A DNA stretch of 64,000 nucleotides from Terriglobus albidus. GTDB taxonomy: Bacteria; Acidobacteriota; Terriglobia; Terriglobales; Acidobacteriaceae. The stretch lies in assembly GCF_008000815.1 (NCBI RefSeq), contig NZ_CP042806.1, positions 3,472,001-3,536,000 on the forward strand. The letters run 5' to 3'. The position numbers and the translations under genes are program-made. This document shows, piece after piece, positions 17,878 to 25,505 of this stretch. A model generated the notes under the pieces. The model did no database searches. It worked only from the letters and a program-made list of their open reading frames with translations, and had not been told where the DNA came from. The first letter of the stretch is position 1; every line of letters starts with the position of its first letter.

Positions 17878-20547
17878 TTACTCGGAGCGGAGTGCTTCAA
17901 TGGGATTAATGGATGCGGCGCGGGTGGCAGGGAGAAAAGCAGCGGTGAGTCCTCCGATAGCCAGGAGAAGGGTAACGGCGATCAGGGTGACGGCGTCGTG
18001 GGAGCGAACTCCATAAAGATAGCTGGAGAGGAAGCGGCTGCTGAACCAGGCTAAGGTGAGACCGATGGTGGCGCCGGCAAGAAGCATGCGTCCTGCCTGG
18101 CGGAGAACGAGCCAAACCACTTGTTTGCGGCTGGCTCCGAGTGCAACGCGGACGCCGATCTCGCGAGTGCGCTGAGTCACGAGTTGAGCGAGTAGGCCAT
18201 AGAGGCCGGAGAGGCAAAGGAGGAGTGCCGAGCCTCCGAAGACGATAAGCAGACGGGAGACGAGCTGCTGGCTGCCATAAGAGTCCTCGACGATCTGCGT
18301 CATGGTGCTGAACTCGGTATTGGCGAGCTCGGGGCTGGCCTGGGCCATGATGGAACGTAGCTCGGGGATGATCGAAGAGGTGTCGCGACTGGTGCGAAGA
18401 GCAAGGGACATGGCGATGCCGCCAGCAACTTTGTAGGTGCCTGAGTCGGGTGTGAGCTGCGGAAAGTAGACCTGGATCTCAGGCGCAGGTTGTTCAGCCA
18501 CGGAGACCTGACGCGAGTCATCGAGGATACCGACGACGATAGCGCGACGTCCTTTCCCAAAGGTCATGAGGCTCTGTCCTAATACCTTATCGGGGTCATT
18601 GGACTGGGAGTACTCCTTGACGAACTCACGATTCACAACGACGACAGCCTGCGAGCCGGCGGTGTCCTCCTGGTTGAAGTAACGCCCGCGAAGCATGGTA
18701 AAGCCAAAGACACGCTGAGCATCGGAGTTGACCGCGCGGAAGTTGGCACGAATGTCACGGCGACGAATGGCGTCAGCGGAGTTTCCTTCCGCAGAGAAGC
18801 TGAACATCATGCGGAAGCTATGGCCGAGGGGGACCTCAGTCATAAGGGTGGCAGCCTCAACTCCGGGGAGAGCGCGGACACGTTGAAGGATTGGGGCATA
18901 GAGGGTAGCGTTGAGGTCCTGATTGGAGAAGCGGTATGAGGGAATAGCCATGCTGCCGACGAGAACGTTGTCCGTGCGAAAGCCAAGCGGAACGTGACGA
19001 AGAGCATAGATTGTGCGGAGCAGAAGGCCGCAGGAGAACAGAAGAACGAGTGCGAGCGAGATCTGACTGACGACGAGAAGTGAACGTGTGCGGTGCTGGG
19101 TGCGGCTAAGGCCCGACTGCTGTGCTCCCTGACGAAGGGTAGGTTCGATAGAGGCGCGGGCACTAATGAGGGCAGGCCATAGCGCAGAAACCAGCGCGCT
19201 GCCTAGCGTAAGTGCGAGAAGCATAGCGATGGACTGCCAGCCGGGAGTGGCATTGCGGAGGTTCAACTGGAGGGAGAGGCCGTGCGCAAAGATGCGCAGA
19301 AGGCCGGAGGCGAGTCCGAGGCCAAGGAGCGAGCCGCCGATGCTGAGCAGTAGACCTTCGAGAACAAGCTGCTGGACGATGCGCATGCGGCTGGCGCCGA
19401 GAGCTCCACGAACCGCAATCTCACGCTGGCGGGTGATGCCACGGGCGAACAGGAGGCCACCGACATTAATGCAGGCGATGACCCATAGAAGAGCGGAGGC
19501 GGCAAAGAGGGCAAGGACGGCGCGCCGGACCTCGGGCTCAACAAGGGAGGCAGCGTAACTGCTGACAGAGGCAGAGGAAACCAGATCGCGCTGGTATGTG
19601 TCAGTGTATTGGGCGGCGACAGAGGGCTGGATCGCCTTCATTTCGGCGTCGGCAGATTGGATGGTGGCTCCGGCGCGAAGACGTGCGACAACCAGGTAGG
19701 TGGGGGTTTCATTCGTGTGAGTCTTACTGGTTTCTCCGAATGGAGCGGGAGTCCAGACCTCGGCCATCGTGCTGGAGAGAGGAAGTGCGAAGCTACGGGG
19801 CATCACCCCGACCACTGTGTACGACTTGCCATTCATCCTGACGGCATGTCCGATGATGTCGGGACGAGCGCCGAAGGACTGACGCCACGCGTTGTCGCTG
19901 AGAACTACCGTATTCTCTTCGCCGGTATTTGCGAACGTGTCGGGGTTGCCGCTGAAGCCGGAGCCGAGCGCGGGACTCACGCCAAGGATATGAAAGAGAT
20001 TGGCGCTGACGAGTTGATGCCTGATCTGTTGAGCACCATTGTCGCCCTCAAGAAAAGTGCGGCCGTTTGCGGGTGTATGGAATCCGATGGACTCGAAGGA
20101 ACGGGCTTTGAGCCGCCACTGCTGGATGTCGAGCCAACAGATGGTTGGCGAGTCGCCGCGACGGCCTGTTTCCTGGACTTTGACCAGTCGTTGAGGGGAA
20201 GCGTACGGGAGTACCTGGAGAAGGACACGTTCGACAATGGTGAACATCGCAAGCGTTGCCCCGAGACCGAGTGCGAGAGTGGCGATGACCGTGAGAGTGA
20301 AGGCGGGGGAGCGACGCGTCTGGCGCCAGGCGTATCGAAGGTCCTGCAAAATATGTTCGATCCATTCGCCGCCCCACATGCAACGGGCTGTCTCGCGGAC
20401 GAGAAGCGGATTGCCAAATTCACGGAGCGCGGCGCGCCGAGCCTCGTCAGGGGACTCGCCTTGATCAATACGATCGGCGATGGACATGGCGATGTGGGTG
20501 GCGATCTCTTCGTCAACCTCATTTGCGCGGCGGCGCCAGAGTCTCAT
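17878..20547 (-). CDS. ADOP-type FtsX/MacB permease with prefix domain
   Basis: An 889-aa permease of the acidobacterial duplicated orphan permease (ADOP) type. A cytoplasmic helical prefix (about 1-70, with VDEEIATHIAMSIADRIDQG and EARRAALREFGN) precedes a MacB-like core. After the first helix (LTVIATLALGLGATLAMFTIV) comes a periplasmic MacB_PCD domain, then an FtsX domain of three helices. The whole periplasmic-plus-FtsX unit is repeated in the second half, ending in PLLGVRVALGASRKQV- and ATRAASINPIEALRSE-like motifs. Such proteins lack their own ATPase gene, and their cargo is unknown. Start ATG at 20547 has AGGAG eight bases upstream. The upstream intergenic region carries tandem palindromes. 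No PadR-family regulator, often seen next to ADOP genes, is present. Confidence 0.9.
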   Translation of the reverse strand: MRLWRRRANEVDEEIATHIAMSIADRIDQGESPDEARRAALREFGNPLLVRETARCMWGGEWIEHILQDLRYAWRQTRRSPAFTLTVIATLALGLGATLAMFTIVERVLLQVLPYASPQRLVKVQETGRRGDSPTICWLDIQQWRLKARSFESIGFHTPANGRTFLEGDNGAQQIRHQLVSANLFHILGVSPALGSGFSGNPDTFANTGEENTVVLSDNAWRQSFGARPDIIGHAVRMNGKSYTVVGVMPRSFALPLSSTMAEVWTPAPFGETSKTHTNETPTYLVVARLRAGATIQSADAEMKAIQPSVAAQYTDTYQRDLVSSASVSSYAASLVEPEVRRAVLALFAASALLWVIACINVGGLLFARGITRQREIAVRGALGASRMRIVQQLVLEGLLLSIGGSLLGLGLASGLLRIFAHGLSLQLNLRNATPGWQSIAMLLALTLGSALVSALWPALISARASIEPTLRQGAQQSGLSRTQHRTRSLLVVSQISLALVLLFSCGLLLRTIYALRHVPLGFRTDNVLVGSMAIPSYRFSNQDLNATLYAPILQRVRALPGVEAATLMTEVPLGHSFRMMFSFSAEGNSADAIRRRDIRANFRAVNSDAQRVFGFTMLRGRYFNQEDTAGSQAVVVVNREFVKEYSQSNDPDKVLGQSLMTFGKGRRAIVVGILDDSRQVSVAEQPAPEIQVYFPQLTPDSGTYKVAGGIAMSLALRTSRDTSSIIPELRSIMAQASPELANTEFSTMTQIVEDSYGSQQLVSRLLIVFGGSALLLCLSGLYGLLAQLVTQRTREIGVRVALGASRKQVVWLVLRQAGRMLLAGATIGLTLAWFSSRFLSSYLYGVRSHDAVTLIAVTLLLAIGGLTAAFLPATRAASINPIEALRSE

Positions 20548-20652
20548 GGTGTGCGGCTCCTATGATCTGTTGTATGACTGCGTCGATTGCAGAGACAACT
20601 TGCGGGCGCCAAGATTGTCTCGTCTGTTCGTACGATGGACTCGGCGCGAAGA

Positions 20653-20690
20653 TGTAGACACTCTACAGGGATAGATGTAGAACGTCTACC
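20653..20690. promoter_or_regulatory. Tandem TGTAGA-N3-TCTACA operators
   Basis: Site 1 (20653-20667) is a perfect dyad, TGTAGA-CAC-TCTACA. Site 2 (20676-20690) is TGTAGA-ACG-TCTACc with one outer mismatch. Their centres are 23 bp apart, close to two helical turns, as expected for cooperative binding on one face. They lie in the 253-bp divergent gap between the ADOP permease (-) and the first sugar isomerase (+), about 105-145 bp from either start. A strongly AT-rich tract (about 20700-20780) follows towards the isomerase gene and probably holds its promoter. A PadR- or MarR-type repressor would be a reasonable user; this is inference. Confidence 0.6.
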
Positions 20691-20800
20691 TCTTCATGTC
20701 TATGATATTCCTGCTAATTACGTTTACTTTTTAAAAGTATTTTTTTGTTTGTTTTTGTGCTCGCTTCTTTGTTATTAATGATCTTCCTGAAAGGGTAGTC

Positions 20801-21703
20801 ATGATGACTCGTCGAAGCTTTCTGCAGAACGCCGCCGCCTTAACCGTCATGTCGCCTGTTGCTGCTCATGCTAAGGGGTCGCTGTCTATACGCATGGCGG
20901 TGGAATACAGCATGCTGCCTGAGAACCTCTCGATCGCTCAGCGCTTCCAGCTTGCCAAAGACTGCGGCTACGAGCAGATCGAGTGCCCTACCGAAGCGGA
21001 TCAGGCCACTGCGGAGGCGATGAAGGCTGCTTCCGAAAAGTTCGGGCTGCCCATTCATTCCGTGATGAATATGGATCACTGGAAGTATCCATTCACCTCC
21101 TCTGATCCGGCGGTGGTGGAGAAGAGCCTGGAGGGCGCGCGCACTTCGATTCGGAATGCGCATCTTTGGGGCGCTTCGACGGTACTGCTGGTACCAGGTG
21201 TGGTGAATGCCCAAACGTCCTACAAGGATGCATACGTGCGATCGCAGGCAGCCGTTCGTAAGCTGATCCCACTCGCCGAGGAGTTGAACGTAATCCTTGC
21301 GCTCGAAGAAGTCTGGAATAAATTCCTGCTGAGCCCGTTGGAGTTTGCGCACTACATTGACGAGTACAACTCACGGCATGTGCGCGCCTACTTTGACGTG
21401 GGCAACATAGTGCTCTACGGCTACCCGCAGGATTGGATTCGCATCCTGGGTAAGCGCATCGTCAAGCTCCACATCAAGGACTTCACGTTCCAGCGCGGTA
21501 AGGGAGGCGGAGATTCCATAGCCCGCTGGGTGTCTCCGGGCGATGGGGATATCGACTGGATCGCCGTCCACGCTGCACTGGAAGAGATCGGTTACCAGGG
21601 GACGGCGACGCTCGAACTCAATTCCGGTGACGCGGATTACCTAAAGGACATGCGGCGCCGCTTTGCTCTGATCTTGTCAGGTGAGATGCGTTCCAAGGCT
21701 TAG
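20801..21703 (+). CDS. Tat-exported sugar isomerase/epimerase (TIM barrel)
   Basis: A 300-aa protein with a twin-arginine signal (TRRSFLQNAAALTV) and a xylose-isomerase-like TIM barrel (AP endonuclease family 2 fold). Likely metal ligands occur in the family order: Glu in ALEEVWN (about 167), Asp in AYFDVGN (about 199), His in LHIKDF (about 225) and Glu in TLELNS near the C-terminus. Relatives isomerise or epimerise keto-sugars, or act on 3-keto-glycosides; the exact substrate is unknown. Tat export implies folding with metal in the cytoplasm before secretion. AAAGGG lies just upstream of the double ATG. It is followed closely by the cytochrome c and PQQ dehydrogenase genes, with which it probably forms one operon. 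Confidence 0.88.
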   Translation: MMTRRSFLQNAAALTVMSPVAAHAKGSLSIRMAVEYSMLPENLSIAQRFQLAKDCGYEQIECPTEADQATAEAMKAASEKFGLPIHSVMNMDHWKYPFTSSDPAVVEKSLEGARTSIRNAHLWGASTVLLVPGVVNAQTSYKDAYVRSQAAVRKLIPLAEELNVILALEEVWNKFLLSPLEFAHYIDEYNSRHVRAYFDVGNIVLYGYPQDWIRILGKRIVKLHIKDFTFQRGKGGGDSIARWVSPGDGDIDWIAVHAALEEIGYQGTATLELNSGDADYLKDMRRRFALILSGEMRSKA

Positions 21704-21740
21704 TTTCGGGCCTGTGCGCCAGGAGATGCTTGTCACACCT

Positions 21741-22838
21741 ATGATTCACGTTATGCGATCGACCTGTCTCAGTTTTCTGCTGACAGCCACCCTGGCGCCT
21801 CTCGCTGCTGCTGGGCACGCACAAAGCTCGCAGCTACCGGAAGGCGCGCACCGTGACACCGTTCAACGCGTCTGCTCGAGCTGTCACTCTGTACAGATGT
21901 TCACCGCGCGCAAGATGAGCCGGGAGCAGTGGGGGACTACCGTTTCGAGCATGGTCGCGCGCGGAGCGAAGATCAACGATGACGAGTTCGACCAGATCGT
22001 CGGCTATCTGGCAACGACTTTTCCGCTCAATGGAGAAGCCGGTACGGGGGCGGCTACAACGAAGCAAGCCAAAGCCCCACGCCGGCCCAGCCTGATCGAC
22101 CAGGCCGGCTCTGACGACAAGCAGATCGTCGATGAAGATGCCGCCGCTCGCGGTAAGACGGTTTACATCGCGCAATGCATCACCTGCCACGGAACACGAG
22201 CGCGCGGTGGCAGTCGCGGCGCGGATCTAGTGCGATCGGTAGTGGTTTTACATGATCGGTACGGCAGCACCATCGGACCCTATCTCACGCAGGGACATCC
22301 TAAATCCAAGCCGGTGGAACTGACGCAGGAGCAAGTGAAGGAGCTGTCGCACTTTCTGCATCAACAGATTGGCGACACGCTGCGTACGGGACCCTACAAC
22401 AATCCGCTGGATATCCTGGTAGGCGACGCCAAAGCAGGCAAACTCTACTTCGAAAACACTGGCGGCTGCGCGAAGTGCCACTCGGTCACAGGGGACCTGG
22501 CTCACATTGCTGGCAAGTACGCTCCACCAGCTCTGCAGCAGAAGGTTGTGTTTCCGCAAAACCGGGCGATCACCAAGCAGGGCACGGCTTCGCGTCAACT
22601 CGTGACGACGATAACGGTCACGACATCGTCCGGCACAACCGTGACCGGCGAGCCATTGAATCTCGATGACTTCAATGTTTCTCTGAGGGACGCGAACGGA
22701 CATTACTTCAGTTTTGCGTGCAGTCCTGAGCTCAAGGTAGAGAAGCACAATCCTTATGCGGGTCACGAGGCGCTACTCGACACCTACACCGACAAGGACA
22801 TTCACGATGTCGTGTCGTACCTGGAGACCCTGCAATGA
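21741..22838 (+). CDS. Triheme c-type cytochrome
   Basis: An exported cytochrome with three heme c attachment sites: CSSCH and CITCH in the N-terminal half and CAKCH in the C-terminal half. The first region resembles the quinohemoprotein cytochrome c domain (MSREQWGTTVSSMVARGAKINDDE is the expected distal pattern with candidate Met ligands). A signal peptide (MRSTCLSFLLTATLAPLAAAGHA) marks the N-terminus. The C-terminal part includes a beta-rich insertion (QLVTTITVTTSSGTTVTG) between heme 3 and the final helix. It probably accepts electrons from the PQQ dehydrogenase whose ATG overlaps its stop by 4 bp (ATGA), indicating translational coupling. ATGs at 21726, 21741 and 21753 are all possible; AGGAG at 21721-21725 is not ideally spaced for any of them. 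Confidence 0.9.
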   Translation: MIHVMRSTCLSFLLTATLAPLAAAGHAQSSQLPEGAHRDTVQRVCSSCHSVQMFTARKMSREQWGTTVSSMVARGAKINDDEFDQIVGYLATTFPLNGEAGTGAATTKQAKAPRRPSLIDQAGSDDKQIVDEDAAARGKTVYIAQCITCHGTRARGGSRGADLVRSVVVLHDRYGSTIGPYLTQGHPKSKPVELTQEQVKELSHFLHQQIGDTLRTGPYNNPLDILVGDAKAGKLYFENTGGCAKCHSVTGDLAHIAGKYAPPALQQKVVFPQNRAITKQGTASRQLVTTITVTTSSGTTVTGEPLNLDDFNVSLRDANGHYFSFACSPELKVEKHNPYAGHEALLDTYTDKDIHDVVSYLETLQ

Positions 22839-24448
22839 AGCTTCTTGCAACGTTCTTCCTCGCCCTATTCACCGTTGCTTCCATGCGCGCGGAAGGCCCG
22901 GAACAGACAGGCCCGGCAAAGCAGACAGGCGGTGGCCTTGATCCAGCGGTGTTGCTTAATCCGACGCCGGACTCATGGCCGACTTACAACGGAGATTACT
23001 CCGGCCGCCGCTTCAGCACGTTGACTCAGATCAACGACAAAAACGTGAAGTCGCTCAGCCTCGCATGGCTCTATCAGTTACCCAGCATGGGCGATGGTAT
23101 GGTTCGGCGGCTTGCTGGAACGCCGATTGTTGTAAACGGTGTCATGTATATCACCGTGCCTGATCATGTATGGGCGATTGATGCGCGGACAAGCAAGCCA
23201 CTGTGGCATTACGCCTGGACCTCCAAGGGCGGCATTCACCTGGGGAATCGCGGCGTTGGCATCTCGGGTGATTCCTTGTATTTCGAAACGCCCGACTGCA
23301 ACCTAGTCGCGCTGAATCTGGCCGATGGCACAAAGCGTTGGAGCCAGTCCATCTGCGATCTGGACCAGATGTATTACGCGTCGGTGGCTCCGTTGGTGGT
23401 GAAGAACCACGTGATCACCGGCGTCAGCGGCGACGATCTTGACCGTCCTGGATTTCTTGAAGCCCATGATCCGGAGACTGGCGCGCTGCAGTGGCGCTGG
23501 TCGGTTGTGCCCAGCCCCGGTGAGCCGGGTTCGGAAACCTGGCCCGATGCGGATGCGATGGCGCACGGTGGCGGCATGACGTGGATCTCGCCGACGTACG
23601 ATCCGGAATTGAACCTGCTGTACATCGGCACCGGCAATCCACAGCCGGTGATTGCCGGTACTGGGCGCGAGGGCGCCAATCTTTATACCGAGTCCATCGT
23701 TGCTCTTCATGCAGACACCGGAAAGATGGCCTGGTACTTCCAGCCATCGCCGCACGACACCCACGATTGGGATGCAATCCAGACACCAGTTCTCTTTGAG
23801 GGAGTGATGGAAGGCAAACCGCGCAAGCTGCTGGCACAGGCGAGCCGCAACGGTTGGTTCTTTGTGCTGGATCGCGAGACGGGAAAGAACTATGTCAGCT
23901 CAGAGTTTGTGAAGACGAACTGGACCAAGGGTGTGGACGCTAAGGGACAGCCGATACCCAATCCAGCCAAGGAACCGCAGATCCCGGGTGTGCTGGTTAC
24001 ACCGGATTCCTCGGGCGGCGTGAACTGGGCGCCTTCAACATTCAGCCCGAAGACGGGATTGTTCTACATCAATGCCACACGTTCGTTTTCGATGTTCTAT
24101 ATCTACGACGACAGCCAAAAACCGGAAGGCTGGGGAGGACACGGCATCGGTGTATGGTCCGAGGCGATGCTGCAAGCCGTGGACTACCGCACCGGAAAAA
24201 TCAAGTGGAGCCACAAGTGGCAGACACCGGGTGGGGAAAGCGGGCTGCTTAGCACCGCAGGCAATCTTGTGTTCGCCGGAGACCCAAACAACAATCTCGT
24301 CGCACTCGATGCAACAACCGGCAACCCACTCTGGCACGTCAATTTGGGGACGGGCATGTCAAACGGCCCCATCACCTATGAGCTGGACGGTCATCAATAT
24401 TTGCTTGTCGGAGCAGGCGATAAGCTATTCGCGTTCGTCATGAACTAG
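22835..24448 (+). CDS. PQQ-dependent dehydrogenase
   Basis: A 537-aa exported quinoprotein with an eight-bladed propeller. It has a signal peptide (1-19) and then family landmarks WPTYNGDYSGRRFSTLTQIN, a series of blade ends of the type GxxxW, GTGNP (metal-ligand Asn) and HDTHDWDA (catalytic Asp). The vicinal Cys pair of methanol dehydrogenases is not evident. It probably oxidises an alcohol or sugar in the periplasm and passes electrons to the cytochrome c encoded immediately upstream. No PQQ-biosynthesis gene is in this window. Its start overlaps the cytochrome stop, so the pair is translationally coupled. The substrate is inferred only from the flanking sugar isomerases. Confidence 0.92.
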   Translation: MKLLATFFLALFTVASMRAEGPEQTGPAKQTGGGLDPAVLLNPTPDSWPTYNGDYSGRRFSTLTQINDKNVKSLSLAWLYQLPSMGDGMVRRLAGTPIVVNGVMYITVPDHVWAIDARTSKPLWHYAWTSKGGIHLGNRGVGISGDSLYFETPDCNLVALNLADGTKRWSQSICDLDQMYYASVAPLVVKNHVITGVSGDDLDRPGFLEAHDPETGALQWRWSVVPSPGEPGSETWPDADAMAHGGGMTWISPTYDPELNLLYIGTGNPQPVIAGTGREGANLYTESIVALHADTGKMAWYFQPSPHDTHDWDAIQTPVLFEGVMEGKPRKLLAQASRNGWFFVLDRETGKNYVSSEFVKTNWTKGVDAKGQPIPNPAKEPQIPGVLVTPDSSGGVNWAPSTFSPKTGLFYINATRSFSMFYIYDDSQKPEGWGGHGIGVWSEAMLQAVDYRTGKIKWSHKWQTPGGESGLLSTAGNLVFAGDPNNNLVALDATTGNPLWHVNLGTGMSNGPITYELDGHQYLLVGAGDKLFAFVMN

Positions 24449-24521
24449 TGTGATTGACCCGGCTCATACTCCGTAGCTGTTATAGTTTTCTTCGATTGCT
24501 TCAATCTGGGAGATCAGGCAC

Positions 24522-25391
24522 ATGATGAATCGCAGAACGTTTCTTAAGAGCGGAACCGCGACCTCCGCTCTCCTCGCTGCTACGCGCTATCTGCCCGCCG
24601 ATCCTCTTGGCCTGCCCATTGGTTGCCAGACTTACCCGGTGCGCAAGACCATCAACACCGACTTCGTTGGAACCATGAAGGGCCTGCGCGCGGCAGGGTT
24701 TACCCAGATCGAGCTGTGTTCTCCCTACGGCTACTCCGATTTCTCCAGCCTGCAGCAGTACAAGCCGCAGGAGCTGCGGCGCATGCTGAGCGACTGGGGT
24801 ATCGGCTGCATCTCCGCGCACTGGGGCGCGAAGGAGCTGTTTGAGAAGGCGGACGAGAGCATCGCCTACGCCAAGGACTTCGGCATGACGCAGATGGCAA
24901 TCGCCGCGCTCGGGCCCTTCCACCCCAAGGGCTCGGAGACCGTAGACGACGTGAAGCGCTTCGTCGAGCCCTTCAACGCCTTCGCCGAAAAGGCCCACGC
25001 CGCAGGCATCGTCGCACTGCTGCACAACGAGGGCTTTGTCTCGGCATACATCGATGGCAAGCCGGTCTACGACATGATGATCACCGAGCTGAACCCGGCG
25101 ACCACGAGCCTGCAGTTCCAGGTTTCCACCATGCAGCAGGGCTACGACGCCGTCACCTACTTCAAGAAGTACCCCGGCCGCTTCCGTTCCATGCACTGCC
25201 AGGACTGGGTCAAGGACCCATCCACCAGTTCCGGCTTCCGTCAGGTTCCGCTGGGCAAGGGTGTCGTCGACTGGAAGGCAGTGTTCACAGCCGCGAAGGC
25301 CGGCGGCGTGAAGAATTACTTCGTCGAACTGGAAGAAGACCCGGCGCTAATGCCACCCAGTGTGCCGTATCTGAAGTCGCTTAAAGTTTGA
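24522..25391 (+). CDS. Second Tat-exported sugar isomerase/epimerase
   Basis: A 289-aa relative of the isomerase at 20801-21703, with its own twin-arginine signal (NRRTFLKSGTATSALLAA). Its TIM-barrel body carries GCQTYPVRK, IELCSPYGY, ISAHWG, VALLHNEGF (probable metal-ligand Glu), FQVSTMQQGY, RSMHCQDW and FVELEED motifs. It has a shorter C-terminus and a clearly different sequence, so the two are distinct paralogues rather than a recent duplication. GGGAG precedes the ATG pair at 24522/24525. It sits 73 bp after the PQQ dehydrogenase and probably ends that operon, since tandem hairpins follow it. Confidence 0.88.
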   Translation: MMNRRTFLKSGTATSALLAATRYLPADPLGLPIGCQTYPVRKTINTDFVGTMKGLRAAGFTQIELCSPYGYSDFSSLQQYKPQELRRMLSDWGIGCISAHWGAKELFEKADESIAYAKDFGMTQMAIAALGPFHPKGSETVDDVKRFVEPFNAFAEKAHAAGIVALLHNEGFVSAYIDGKPVYDMMITELNPATTSLQFQVSTMQQGYDAVTYFKKYPGRFRSMHCQDWVKDPSTSSGFRQVPLGKGVVDWKAVFTAAKAGGVKNYFVELEEDPALMPPSVPYLKSLKV

Positions 25392-25408
25392 AGTGAATGG
25401 CTAGAACA

Positions 25409-25463
25409 CTTCCTGGGTATCCCGGAAGGGTCCTGCAGCGGCGTTTTCATTACGGAAAACGCC
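25409..25463. terminator. Tandem hairpins between convergent genes
   Basis: There are two inverted repeats in the 114-bp convergent gap. The first is CTTCC-T-GGG/CCC-GGAAG (25409-25428, one bulged base, 3-nt loop). The second is a perfect 9-bp GGCGTTTTC/GAAAACGCC (25440-25463, 6-nt loop). They probably terminate the sugar-oxidation operon (+) and the PD40 regulator gene (-). Confidence 0.55.
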
Positions 25464-25505
25464 TATAGATGCGGAAACGCTACTCTACACCTACAGGAAA
25501 AAGCT

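Noticed and set aside
19609-20565. 318-codon plus-strand frame opposite the ADOP permease
   Set aside because: Antisense to a permease with clear FtsX motifs; no homologous features in the translated frame.
20801-25391. Possibility that the two Tat sugar isomerases are a recent tandem duplication
   Set aside because: The two proteins share the fold and signal type but have clearly different motifs and lengths, so they are distinct paralogues.
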